8,275 nucleotides of DNA from Verrucomicrobiota bacterium (GCA_026225155.1 JAMFSG010000231.1:1-8275); one strand, 5' to 3'. Positions 1 to 6,459 are shown, numbered from the stretch's first letter. Made by a program: numbers and translations. Notes: generated by a model not told the origin, from the letters alone.

Positions 1-181
1 AAATTTTAATTTGGGGGGGCTCGCGCCCTCGCGCCCCGCCGCCGCCAAATTCCCTGGCATTGCCCGGCCCGGGCGGACGCTCGCCCCACCCGCTTAAAGT
101 TTTCATTGTTGCTACGGGTGTCGCCAAGTTTCCTGAATTCAAGCTTTCCTAATTGGTTGACTTCGTTAAGTTTGCGTCCGC
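1..181. other. GC-rich intergenic leader upstream of the antiporter gene
   Basis: No convincing coding region was found. Positions 13-90 are extremely G/C-rich. They hold a tandem 8-base repeat (ctcgcgcc at 20-27 and 28-35), a 7-base inverted repeat (aatttgg 8-14, ccaaatt 45-51) and a small hairpin (gcccg 62-66, cgggc 70-74). A fragment of the palindromic element found in glmS lies at 75-90. From about 95 the composition becomes A/T-richer, as expected for a promoter region, but I see no -35/-10 pair that I would defend. In-frame stops at 158-160 and 167-169 fix the antiporter start downstream of this region. Confidence 0.6.
75..90. repeat. Fragment of the palindromic element (one arm end)
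   Basis: The 16 bases ggacgctcgccccacc are identical to positions 5996-6011, the outer end of one arm of the palindrome inside glmS. After one differing base, gctt is also shared (92-95 and 6013-6016). The last 11 bases also match the IMPase-gene copy at 2296-2306. No matching left arm (ggtggggcgag) is visible upstream, so this is a half or decayed copy, or one whose other arm was replaced by the G/C-rich sequence to the left. Confidence 0.65.
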
Positions 182-1891
182 ATGGAACATGGGCTGGCTA
201 CGGATATCGCCATCTGCATCATCGCCGCGTGGGTTGTCGCGGTCTTGTCGCAGATCGCCCGCCAGCCGTTGTTGCTCGCTTATCTCGTCGCCGGATTCGC
301 CATTGGCCCACACGGTTTCAAATGGATCACCAACACGCACGAAATCGCCACGATTTCCGAAATCGGCTTGTCGCTGCTGCTGTTCATGATCGGGCTGGAG
401 ATTGACCTGAAAAAAATGTTGAGCGCGGGCAAGGTGATCACGTTCACTGCGCTGGCGCAAATCGTCGGCTGCGCTATGTTTTGCTGGCTGATTTTTGATT
501 TGATCGGCCCGGCGCAAACGCGGTTGGAAGCGTTGTATCTCGGTGTCGCGGCGGCGATGAGCAGCACGGTCATCATCGTCAAAATCCTTTACGACAAACG
601 CGAATTGGAAACGCTCGCCGGTCGCATCACGCTCGGCGTTCTGGTGTTGCAGGATGTGGCGACAATTTTATTCCTCGCCGTCCAGCCGAATTTAAAAAAT
701 CCCGCTTTCATCCCGCTGGCGCACGCGTTTGGGAGCGTAGTTTTGTTGCTAGTCGTGGGCTTTCTCGCCAGCCGTTTTATTCTGCCGCCGATTTTCAAAA
801 TGGTTGCGCGGCTGCCGGAACTCGTTCTCGTCGGCGCGCTCGCATGGTGTTTTGCGCTCGCCGGTTTTGCAGATTATTTGAAACTTTCGCCCGCAATGGG
901 CGCGCTGTTTGCGGGCGTGATGATCTCCACTTTTCCCTACACGCTGGATGTCGCCGCGCGCGTTACGAGCTTGCGTGATTTTTTTGTGACGCTGTTTTTC
1001 GTTTCGCTCGGCATGGCGATTCCCGTCCCGACGTGGAGCTACATTTTGTGGATGATGTTCTTGTGCCTCGTCCTAATCGTCAGCCGGTTCGCCACAGTTT
1101 TTCCGGTATTGTATTCGCTCAAGCAAGGTTACCGCACCAGCCTGCTGCCGACGATCAACCTCTGCCAGTTGAGTGAACTTTCGCTCGTGCTGCTCACGCT
1201 TGGCAAAGAGAGCGGTGACGTTTCCGACCACACCTTCGGCATCGCGTCATTTTCGTTTGCGTTTCTCGCTGTCGGTTCGACCTACGCGATTCTCGGCAAT
1301 AATTTCATCCTGCAAAAAGTCGTGCCCTGGCTGAACAAAATGCACTTGCACGACCTCGACACAGTTTTTTTTACAAAGGAAGTTGAAAAGCCGAAACGCA
1401 TTTGCCTGCTCGGTTTTTCGTGGACCGCCAGTTCGCTCATCGCCGAAATCCAACGCGAACAACCCGCGCTTTTGTCCGAAATCATCGTCGTGGATTTTAA
1501 TCCGGTCGTGAACGAACGTCTCAACCAACGCGGCGTGCGCGTGGCCTACGGCGACATCACGCAACGCGACGTGTTGCATCACGCCGGCATTTCGCACGTC
1601 GAAATCATCATCTGTTCGCTGCCGAATACGATGCTCAAGGGCGCGAACAATTTGAAACTGCTCCGCCAGTTGCGCGAACTGAATCCCGATGCGAAAATCA
1701 TCGTGCATGCCGAATTGCTTTCCGACATCCCGACGCTTTACGAAGCCGGCGCCAGTTTTGTCAGCGCGCCGCGTTTGCTTGAAGCCGGCGACCTGCTGCA
1801 CGTCATCGAAGCCGCTGGAAAAAATCTGCTCGAAGAAAAACGCACCGCGCAAGCCGAACAACTCGAAGCGCGCAACGAAGTCATCGCCTGA
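182..1891 (+). CDS. Kef-type cation/proton antiporter (CPA2 family) with C-terminal TrkA-N/RCK domain
   Basis: This 569-residue inner-membrane protein probably exchanges K+ or Na+ for H+. Residues 1 to about 390 form a run of hydrophobic segments typical of the Na+/H+-exchanger fold. The family's helix pair with the ion-binding Asp fits VLQD at 155-158 (Q157-D158), and GLSLLLFMIGLEID is the typical CPA2 helix. After a charged linker, residues 403 to about 540 form a Rossmann-like TrkA-N domain: beta strand KRICLLGF, acidic end VVDFNP, then helices continuing to a charged tail. The usual Gly-x-Gly-x-x-Gly is degenerate here (G411-F-S-W-T-A-S417), so nucleotide binding is uncertain. The start at ATG 182 is bounded by in-frame stops at 158 and 167. 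There is no clear Shine-Dalgarno sequence. The IMPase-family gene follows after 9 bases, so co-transcription is likely. KefB/KefC-like is a reasonable name, but ion specificity cannot be read from sequence. Confidence 0.92.
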   Translation: MEHGLATDIAICIIAAWVVAVLSQIARQPLLLAYLVAGFAIGPHGFKWITNTHEIATISEIGLSLLLFMIGLEIDLKKMLSAGKVITFTALAQIVGCAMFCWLIFDLIGPAQTRLEALYLGVAAAMSSTVIIVKILYDKRELETLAGRITLGVLVLQDVATILFLAVQPNLKNPAFIPLAHAFGSVVLLLVVGFLASRFILPPIFKMVARLPELVLVGALAWCFALAGFADYLKLSPAMGALFAGVMISTFPYTLDVAARVTSLRDFFVTLFFVSLGMAIPVPTWSYILWMMFLCLVLIVSRFATVFPVLYSLKQGYRTSLLPTINLCQLSELSLVLLTLGKESGDVSDHTFGIASFSFAFLAVGSTYAILGNNFILQKVVPWLNKMHLHDLDTVFFTKEVEKPKRICLLGFSWTASSLIAEIQREQPALLSEIIVVDFNPVVNERLNQRGVRVAYGDITQRDVLHHAGISHVEIIICSLPNTMLKGANNLKLLRQLRELNPDAKIIVHAELLSDIPTLYEAGASFVSAPRLLEAGDLLHVIEAAGKNLLEEKRTAQAEQLEARNEVIA

Positions 1892-1900
1892 AATTTTCTG

Positions 1901-2758
1901 ATGAAAACGATTTCAAATCAAGCCGCCCTGACCGCCGCCGTGAAAGCCGCTCGTGCCGCCGGAAAAGTCATGCACGCCAACTGGCACAAACCCAAACGCG
2001 TGAATTCTGCCGAAGCCCACGACATCAAGTTGGAACTCGATGTTCGTTGCCAAAAGTTGATTGAAAAAACTTTGCGCGCCGCATTCCCAGAAATTCCGTT
2101 GCTTGGCGAAGAAGGCATTTCCGGCGACGTCACCGCCAAATATCGCTGGGTCGTGGACCCGATTGACGGCACGGTGAATTATTTTTTCGGCCTGCCGCAC
2201 GCGTGCGTTTCCATCGCGTTGGAACGGTGGAGCGAGACTCCGTCGAGCTCTAACTTGAAAACCGCGAAACGTAAAAAGTCACGGCTCGACGGATTCTCGC
2301 CCCACCAGTTTGAATCTCTGATCGGCGTGATTTACGATCCATTCACCGACGAATTGTGGACGGCCATTCGCGGCGGCAAGGCGAAGTTGAACGGCAAAAC
2401 CATCCGCGTCAGCGAGCGCGCGAATCTGCACGAAGCCATCATCGCCATCGGTTTTTCCAAGGACAAAGAAAATTTGGACAAAAGCATGCCGCACTTGAAC
2501 CGCCTCGCGCGCCGCGTCAAAAAAATCCGCATCATGGGTTCCGCCGCGCTCGAACTCGCCTACGTCGCCAGCGGACGGCTCGATGCTTACATCGAACGGA
2601 GAATTAATTTGTGGGATGTTGCCGCCGGAAGTTTGCTCGTGGAATGTGCCGGCGGAGAATTTTTCGCGCCGCCCGCGCCCGGCAAATATCGTTATGCCAT
2701 GTGCGCCGACAACGGCAAGTTGAGGAAAAAACTCCAGATCGGCAGTTTGCTGAAATGA
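1901..2758 (+). CDS. Inositol monophosphatase family protein (SuhB/HisN-like), carrying an in-frame repeat insertion
   Basis: This 285-residue cytoplasmic Mg2+-dependent phosphatase has the complete metal site of the family: GEEG with E70, DPIDGT at 86-91 (D86, D89), and the late WD pair W238-D239 in NLWDVAAG. Likely substrates are myo-inositol 1-phosphate, histidinol phosphate or related sugar phosphates; the sequence does not decide. Bacterial members are usually about 260-270 residues. The extra length is explained by residues about 110-136, encoded by the palindromic element at 2226-2306. It sits between the strand ending ACVSIALE and the strand GVIYDP, where E. coli SuhB has a short turn. 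All catalytic motifs are intact on both sides, so the enzyme is probably functional and tolerates a surface loop rich in Lys and Ser. ATG 1901 lies 9 bases after the antiporter stop and has no Shine-Dalgarno sequence. The gene ends convergently with rdgB. Confidence 0.92.
   Translation: MKTISNQAALTAAVKAARAAGKVMHANWHKPKRVNSAEAHDIKLELDVRCQKLIEKTLRAAFPEIPLLGEEGISGDVTAKYRWVVDPIDGTVNYFFGLPHACVSIALERWSETPSSSNLKTAKRKKSRLDGFSPHQFESLIGVIYDPFTDELWTAIRGGKAKLNGKTIRVSERANLHEAIIAIGFSKDKENLDKSMPHLNRLARRVKKIRIMGSAALELAYVASGRLDAYIERRINLWDVAAGSLLVECAGGEFFAPPAPGKYRYAMCADNGKLRKKLQIGSLLK
2226..2306. repeat. 81-bp palindromic element inserted in frame in the IMPase gene
   Basis: Arms of 23 bases (2226-2248 and 2284-2306) pair at 21 of 23 positions around a 35-base loop. 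The outer ends are ggtggagcgag and ctcgccccacc. The element is 81 bases, a multiple of three, and is translated as R-W-S-E-T-P-S ... G-F-S-P-H-Q without a stop. The same ends and the same translated frame occur in the glmS copy (5943-6011), while the loops are unrelated. I see no clear target-site duplication. Confidence 0.85.
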
Positions 2759-2789
2759 TTGTTTGAAGGCTCGGATATTTTCAACTACG

Positions 2790-2847
2790 AAGAAACAAAG
2801 CAACAAAGAGAAAATCAAAGTTCTTTGTTTCTTGGTTGCTTGGTTGT
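2790..2847. repeat. Imperfect repeat/inverted repeat between convergent genes; encodes the rdgB tail
   Basis: An 11-base perfect inverted repeat (aagaaacaaag 2790-2800, ctttgtttctt 2823-2833) with a 22-base loop is embedded in A/T-rich sequence built of caacaaag, caaagaaac and ttggttgct variants. It lies at the meeting point of the + strand IMPase gene (stop 2758) and the - strand rdgB (stop 2815). The last ten residues of RdgB (TTKQPRNKEL) and its stop codon come from this sequence. It could act as a weak bidirectional terminator, but the stem is A/T-rich and the loop long, so I call it a repeat first. Confidence 0.5.
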
Positions 2848-3525
2848 AAAAAATAATTTCAATTTTTCCAACGCCCGCGCGCGATGGCTGATTTTATTTT
2901 TCGCATCATCGCCAAGTTCGGCAAAAGTTTTTTCAAATCCGTCCGGCACAAACAGCGGATCATAGCCGAAGCCATTTTTTCCGCTCGGCTCCAGAATAAT
3001 TCTTCCTTCGCAGGTGCCGTCGAACAATTCAGTTTGGCCTTCAAAATCATCTGCAAAACAAACCGGTGATGCGTTTTCAATTTTCGGCAGCGGCACGGTT
3101 ACCAGCGCGATGACGCAACGGAAACGTGCCGTGCGTTTTTCAGCCGGAACATTTTTTAGCAGGCGCAGCAACTTGGCATTGTTGTCCGCGTCAGGTGAAT
3201 TTTCATTTTGATCCAACGCGGCGAAGCGCGCGGAATGAACGCCGGGCGCGCCGTGCAAGGTATCCACTTCCAAGCCGGAATCATCCGCCAAAACGAAATT
3301 GAGTTTTGAGTTTTGAGTTTTGAGTTTTGAATTATCGGCGGCCAGCCACTTTGCCAGCTCGACGGCTTTCTTCATCGCGTTTCCGGAAAAAGTTTCCGCA
3401 TCTTCGATCACTTTGGGTGCGCCGGGAAAATCGTTGAGCGTAAGGAATAGAAATTGTCCGCCGAGGATGGCTTGGATTTCTCCGACCTTGTGCGCGTTGC
3501 GGGTGGCGATGAGCAAAGTTGTCAT
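2815..3525 (-). CDS. rdgB: RdgB/HAM1 (ITPase) non-canonical purine NTP pyrophosphatase
   Basis: The 236-residue enzyme hydrolyses dITP, dXTP and ITP to monophosphates and pyrophosphate, keeping deaminated purines out of DNA and RNA. Motifs follow family order: ATRNAHK near the N-terminus (7-13), GNAMKKA (48-54), LADDSGL with catalytic D81/D82, GAPGVHSAR (92-100), GKNGFGYDPLF (about 202-212) and SHRARAL (223-229). The ATG at 3525 is chosen because the family begins at this strand (MTTLLIATRN). An ATG at 3600 would add 25 unrelated residues and overlap the upstream gene. Typical members have about 200 residues. Two additions are repeat-derived: residues about 64-76, encoded by a four-fold 7-base repeat just before the ADDSG strand, and the C-terminal tail TTKQPRNKEL, encoded by the convergent repeat. 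It is last in the minus-strand series, 46 bases after the DUF202-like gene. Confidence 0.93.
   Translation of the reverse strand: MTTLLIATRNAHKVGEIQAILGGQFLFLTLNDFPGAPKVIEDAETFSGNAMKKAVELAKWLAADNSKLKTQNSKLNFVLADDSGLEVDTLHGAPGVHSARFAALDQNENSPDADNNAKLLRLLKNVPAEKRTARFRCVIALVTVPLPKIENASPVCFADDFEGQTELFDGTCEGRIILEPSGKNGFGYDPLFVPDGFEKTFAELGDDAKNKISHRARALEKLKLFFTTKQPRNKEL
3301..3330. repeat. Heptanucleotide tandem repeat (gagtttt x4 plus 2 bases) inside rdgB
   Basis: Four exact copies of gagtttt run from 3301 to 3328, followed by ga. On the coding strand it is translated as alternating NSKLKTQ-type peptide (NSKLKTQNSKL), about 13 residues absent from E. coli RdgB between the KA helix and the ADDSG strand. 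Because 7 is not a multiple of 3, gain or loss of one unit would shift the reading frame of rdgB; changes of three units would keep it. Confidence 0.9.
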
Positions 3526-3571
3526 GCGGGTAAAATGTTGATCGGAAATTTTTGTGCGACCAAATGAAATT

Positions 3572-3916
3572 TCAATCGAGTAATTCCGCGAGCCGGCCAT
3601 GTTTGCGTTTCAAACTGTCAATCATGCGGTCGTAATGCCGGATGTGCCGCACCGCGCGCGTGATGAGATAAATGCCGAGCACGACGAGGCCAAGATTGAG
3701 CGCCAGCAACGGCACGAGCCACTGCATGACTTTTTCTACTTGGTAAAGTTTCGACGTGGCGATGAGCACGCTCAACACCGAGAGCGGAAACGCAAATACC
3801 GCGATGCCGGTGCGCAGCGTCGAGAGCGCCGTGCGTTTTTCCGCGAGCAGCAATTGCACCTCGTTCAAGGTCAGGGCATCGAGGGCTTCGGCGACCGTTT
3901 GCGCGGGAGTTTCCAT
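3572..3916 (-). CDS. Small DUF202-like two-helix membrane protein
   Basis: A 114-residue protein of unknown function. An amphipathic N-terminal part (residues 1-25) leads into LLLAEKRTALSTLRTGIAV, which resembles the LAxERTxLAWxRTxLA signature of DUF202 (YidH-like) membrane proteins. Two membrane segments follow at about 34-54 and 64-87. The C-terminus is basic and probably cytoplasmic (RAVRHIRHYDRMIDSLKRK). The ATG at 3916 is preferred to a TTG at 3934 that would add six residues; neither has a convincing Shine-Dalgarno sequence. It lies 63 bases after the secreted-protein gene and 46 before rdgB on the same strand. Calling it a gene is safe. The DUF202 assignment is from motif resemblance only and does not give a biochemical role. 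Confidence 0.72.
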   Translation of the reverse strand: METPAQTVAEALDALTLNEVQLLLAEKRTALSTLRTGIAVFAFPLSVLSVLIATSKLYQVEKVMQWLVPLLALNLGLVVLGIYLITRAVRHIRHYDRMIDSLKRKHGRLAELLD

Positions 3917-3951
3917 TTTAATTATCGGAACCAACTTGCGGATTAAAACCG

Positions 3952-3973
3952 TTTTGCTCCAGCAAAATTTTGC
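3952..3973. other. Small overlapping inverted repeats in the gap between the secreted-protein and DUF202-like genes
   Basis: The perfect 12-base palindrome gcaaaattttgc (3962-3973) overlaps a hairpin with a 4-base loop (ttttgc 3952-3957, gcaaaa 3962-3967), so two structures are mutually exclusive. It lies just after the secreted-protein stop on the minus strand. It could be a weak attenuator or a protein site, or chance in A/T-rich sequence. Confidence 0.25.
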
Positions 3974-3979
3974 GGACGA

Positions 3980-4519
3980 TCACGAAGTTGGCTTTCGGTG
4001 AAATCTAATTTCCATCCCAAAAGCGCCATGTTCGCGCCAGCCGAAATAAAAATTCATCTTCGGACGCTCGTAGGAAATGAACGGCAAAAACGCGATCCAA
4101 CGGCGCGCGATCTCCAAATCCCAGCCGCCATGCGGATCGGAATTGCGTTCGGGATAAAAACCGCTGCGCGTAAATTTCTTGTCGGCGATGCCGATGACGT
4201 AAAAACCAAAATTGTGGAATGGATTGCGGAAGCGCCATTTCACTTTGCGGTTTTTGTCATCGGGCAAATACCATTTTGGTGGAACCGGTTCGTCGGAATT
4301 TTCCAGCCACCAAACGGGATTCAGTTTGTCGCAAAAATGAATTTTCGGCAGATGCGGATTTGGCAAAACTTTCACGCTATGCCATGCGGGCGAATTGGTA
4401 TCCGTCGGCGGACGTTTCATTTGCACTGGTGGCCAGTTTGGAATTGGCCGCGCAAAAGCCATCATGCCGCCGAGGAAAAATAGCGCGGAGATAAAAAATA
4501 TTCCGCGCAAAAATTTCAT
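3980..4519 (-). CDS. Secreted/periplasmic protein of unknown function, translationally coupled to glmS
   Basis: A 179-residue protein I do not recognise. It begins with a clear Sec signal peptide: MKFLRG, a hydrophobic core to about residue 20, and a plausible signal peptidase I site AFA|RP after residue 23. There is no lipobox Cys at that position. The mature part is rich in Trp, Pro, Phe and Arg, with one Cys, for example NPFHNFGFYVIGIADKKF and NFYFGWREHGAFGMEIRF. This suggests a compact, aromatic-rich, possibly beta-structured domain. The start codon overlaps the glmS stop as ATGA (4516-4519), which argues that it is real and translated with glmS. A role in the cell envelope is an inference from the signal peptide and the neighbours glmS and gmhB, not from any domain. 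Confidence 0.78.
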   Translation of the reverse strand: MKFLRGIFFISALFFLGGMMAFARPIPNWPPVQMKRPPTDTNSPAWHSVKVLPNPHLPKIHFCDKLNPVWWLENSDEPVPPKWYLPDDKNRKVKWRFRNPFHNFGFYVIGIADKKFTRSGFYPERNSDPHGGWDLEIARRWIAFLPFISYERPKMNFYFGWREHGAFGMEIRFHRKPTS

Positions 4520-6447
4520 TCCACCGTCACGCTTTTGGCCAAGTTGCGCGGCTTGTCCACGTCGCAGCCGCGCGCGACGGCGATGTCATACGCGAACAAT
4601 TGCAGCGGCACGGTCGCGAGAATCGGATTCAGCAGGTCGAGTGTTTTGGGCAGGTAAATCACGTCGTCGGCCACGCGTTTGATGCCTTTGTCGCCTTCGG
4701 TCGCGAGCGCGATGATCGGGCCTTTGCGCGCGCGGATCATCGCGAGGTTCGCCAAAGTTTTTTCATACATCGCATCTTGCGGCACGAGAAAAACCGTCGG
4801 TGTTTTGTCGTCAATCAGCGCGATCGGCCCGTGTTTCATTTCCGCCGCCGAATAACCTTCGGCGTGGATGTAGGAAATTTCCTTCAACTTGAGCGCGCCT
4901 TCGAGCGCGATCGGAAAGGTGTATCCGCGTCCGAGAAAAAAGAAATCTTCGGCCTTCGCATATTTCTTCGCGAGCTTTTTGATCGCATCTTTTTGCGCGA
5001 GAATTTTTTCGATCTGCTTCGGCAACGCTTCGAGTCCGTGCAAAATTCCCAGCGCGCGTTTCGCCGAAAGATGGCGCATCCGTCCAAGATGAATCGCAAG
5101 CAATGTCAAAATGGAAATCGTTGAGACAAAGGCCTTTGTGGAGGCGACGCCGATTTCCGGGCCGGCGTGCATGTAAATGCCGCCGTCGGATTCACGCGCG
5201 ATCGTGCTGCCGACGACATTGACGATCGCGAGCGCGCGATGGCCGCGACGTTTGGCCTCGCGCAACGCGGCGAGCGTGTCTGCAGTTTCGCCGGATTGCG
5301 AAAGCACAAGCAGGATGGTGTTTTTTTCCAGCGGCGCGTTGCGATAACAAAATTCATGCGCGAATTCGACTTCGACCGGAATTTGCGCGAGCTCTTCGAT
5401 CAGATATTCGCCGACGAGCGCGGCGTGCCAGCTCGTGCCGCTCGCCGCGATGACGATGCGATCAATGCCGCGCAATTCCGCTGCCGTCATATTCAAGCCG
5501 CCAAATTTTGCCGTCGCGCCTTCAAAATCCAATCGTCCGCGCAACGCGTTCAAAACGGTTTGCGGCTGCTCGTAAATTTCCTTGAGCATGAAATGCGCGT
5601 GTTTGCCGCGCGCCGCATCTTCCTGCGAAAATTCCAGATTGCTGATCTGCACGTTCGCGGTATCCGTGCCGAGATTGGAAACGTCGAAGCGTTCGGGCGT
5701 GATCGTCGCGACGTCGTAGTCGTTCAGATAAACAACTTTTTTCGTGTGTGCGACGATGGCGTTCGCGTCGCTGGCGAGAAAATTTTCGCCCTTGCCGATG
5801 CCGATGATGAGCGGTGAACCGCGCCGCGCGCCGATGATCGTATCCGGAAAATCGGTGCAGATCACCGCAAGTCCGTAAGTGCCGATGACTTCGCGCAACG
5901 CGTCGGAAACGGCTTGGGACAGAGCCTCGCTGTTATTTGGCTGGTGGGGCGAGGCTCCTGACGAGCCGTTGGCAGGCGATGATTTCGGCTCGCGAGGACG
6001 CTCGCCCCACCTGCTTTTACCGGTTCGCTTCGCATAATGTTCGCCAATCAAATGCGCGAGCACTTCCGTGTCGGTGTCGGATTTGAATTTGTGTCCGGCT
6101 TGCAACAGCCGTTGCTTGAGCGCGTCATAATTTTCAATGACCCCGTTGTGGACGACGGCAATTTTCTCGGATTGATCAAAATGCGGATGCGAATTTTTAT
6201 CCGCCGGAACGCCATGCGTCGCCCAGCGCGTGTGCGCGATGCCCAGACAGCCTTCGACCGGTTCGGTTTTCAAAAGCCGCGCGATACCTTCGTCAATTTT
6301 CCCCAACTTTTTACGGACAACCAAATCAGCTTTATCCAAAACCGCCACGCCCGCGCTGTCGTAGCCGCGATATTCCAACCGCCGCAATCCTTCGAGCAGG
6401 ATGGGTGAAGCTGATTTTTTCCCGACGTATCCAATGATGCCGCACAT
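4516..6447 (-). CDS. glmS: Glutamine--fructose-6-phosphate aminotransferase (isomerizing), with in-frame repeat insertion
   Basis: GlmS makes glucosamine 6-phosphate from fructose 6-phosphate and glutamine, the first step to UDP-GlcNAc for peptidoglycan and LPS. The class II glutaminase domain begins MCGIIGYVG, with Cys2 the N-terminal nucleophile after Met removal. It continues with RGYDSAG, RWATHG (74-79), HNGVIENY (100-107) and SDTDTEV (123-129). Two SIS sugar-binding domains follow, with AASGTSWHA, SQSGETADT, EGYSAAEMKHGP and the conserved C-terminal LAKSVTVE. The length is 643 residues against 609 in E. coli. Most of the excess is residues 146-168, encoded by the palindromic element (5943-6011) plus short flanks, between the helix ending EHYAKR and the strand GTYGLAVI. 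No active-site motif is interrupted. An inverted-repeat element ends 12 bases upstream of the ATG, where it supplies GAGGG, a possible but distant ribosome site. I recognise no glmS ribozyme. Confidence 0.97.
   Translation of the reverse strand: MCGIIGYVGKKSASPILLEGLRRLEYRGYDSAGVAVLDKADLVVRKKLGKIDEGIARLLKTEPVEGCLGIAHTRWATHGVPADKNSHPHFDQSEKIAVVHNGVIENYDALKQRLLQAGHKFKSDTDTEVLAHLIGEHYAKRTGKSRWGERPREPKSSPANGSSGASPHQPNNSEALSQAVSDALREVIGTYGLAVICTDFPDTIIGARRGSPLIIGIGKGENFLASDANAIVAHTKKVVYLNDYDVATITPERFDVSNLGTDTANVQISNLEFSQEDAARGKHAHFMLKEIYEQPQTVLNALRGRLDFEGATAKFGGLNMTAAELRGIDRIVIAASGTSWHAALVGEYLIEELAQIPVEVEFAHEFCYRNAPLEKNTILLVLSQSGETADTLAALREAKRRGHRALAIVNVVGSTIARESDGGIYMHAGPEIGVASTKAFVSTISILTLLAIHLGRMRHLSAKRALGILHGLEALPKQIEKILAQKDAIKKLAKKYAKAEDFFFLGRGYTFPIALEGALKLKEISYIHAEGYSAAEMKHGPIALIDDKTPTVFLVPQDAMYEKTLANLAMIRARKGPIIALATEGDKGIKRVADDVIYLPKTLDLLNPILATVPLQLFAYDIAVARGCDVDKPRNLAKSVTVE
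5943..6011. repeat. 69-bp palindromic element inserted in frame in glmS
   Basis: Arms of 25 bases (5943-5967 and 5987-6011) pair at 21 of 25 positions around a 19-base loop. The length of 69 is a multiple of three. On the glmS strand it reads R-W-G-E-R-P-R-E-P ... G-A-S-P-H-Q. The outer ends ggtggggcgag and ctcgccccacc are shared with the IMPase-gene copy, and one arm end is identical over 16 bases with positions 75-90. All three frames of the glmS strand are open across the element. Confidence 0.9.
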
Positions 6448-6459
6448 AAATTAAAAATT

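Noticed and set aside
1247..1861. 204-residue open frame on the - strand opposite the antiporter C-terminal domain
   Set aside because: It is a shadow of the TrkA-N coding region with no recognisable domain or start signal.
3301..3330. Sequencing or assembly error as cause of the heptamer repeat
   Set aside because: The frame of rdgB is open through the repeat and all motifs follow in frame on both sides, so four units look genuine, though reads would be needed for proof.
3526..3600. Longer rdgB start at ATG 3600
   Set aside because: It would add 25 residues not found in the family and overlap the upstream gene by 29 bases; MTTLLIATRN at 3525 matches the conserved N-terminus.
5167..5817. 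Long open frame (216 residues) on the + strand opposite glmS
   Set aside because: It is Arg/Ala/Phe-rich antisense to a strongly conserved gene, as expected from codon bias, with no motif of its own.
5943..6011. CRISPR-like or attachment-site interpretation of the palindromes
   Set aside because: There is no regular array of repeats and spacers, no cas or integrase gene nearby, and the copies lie singly inside enzyme genes.
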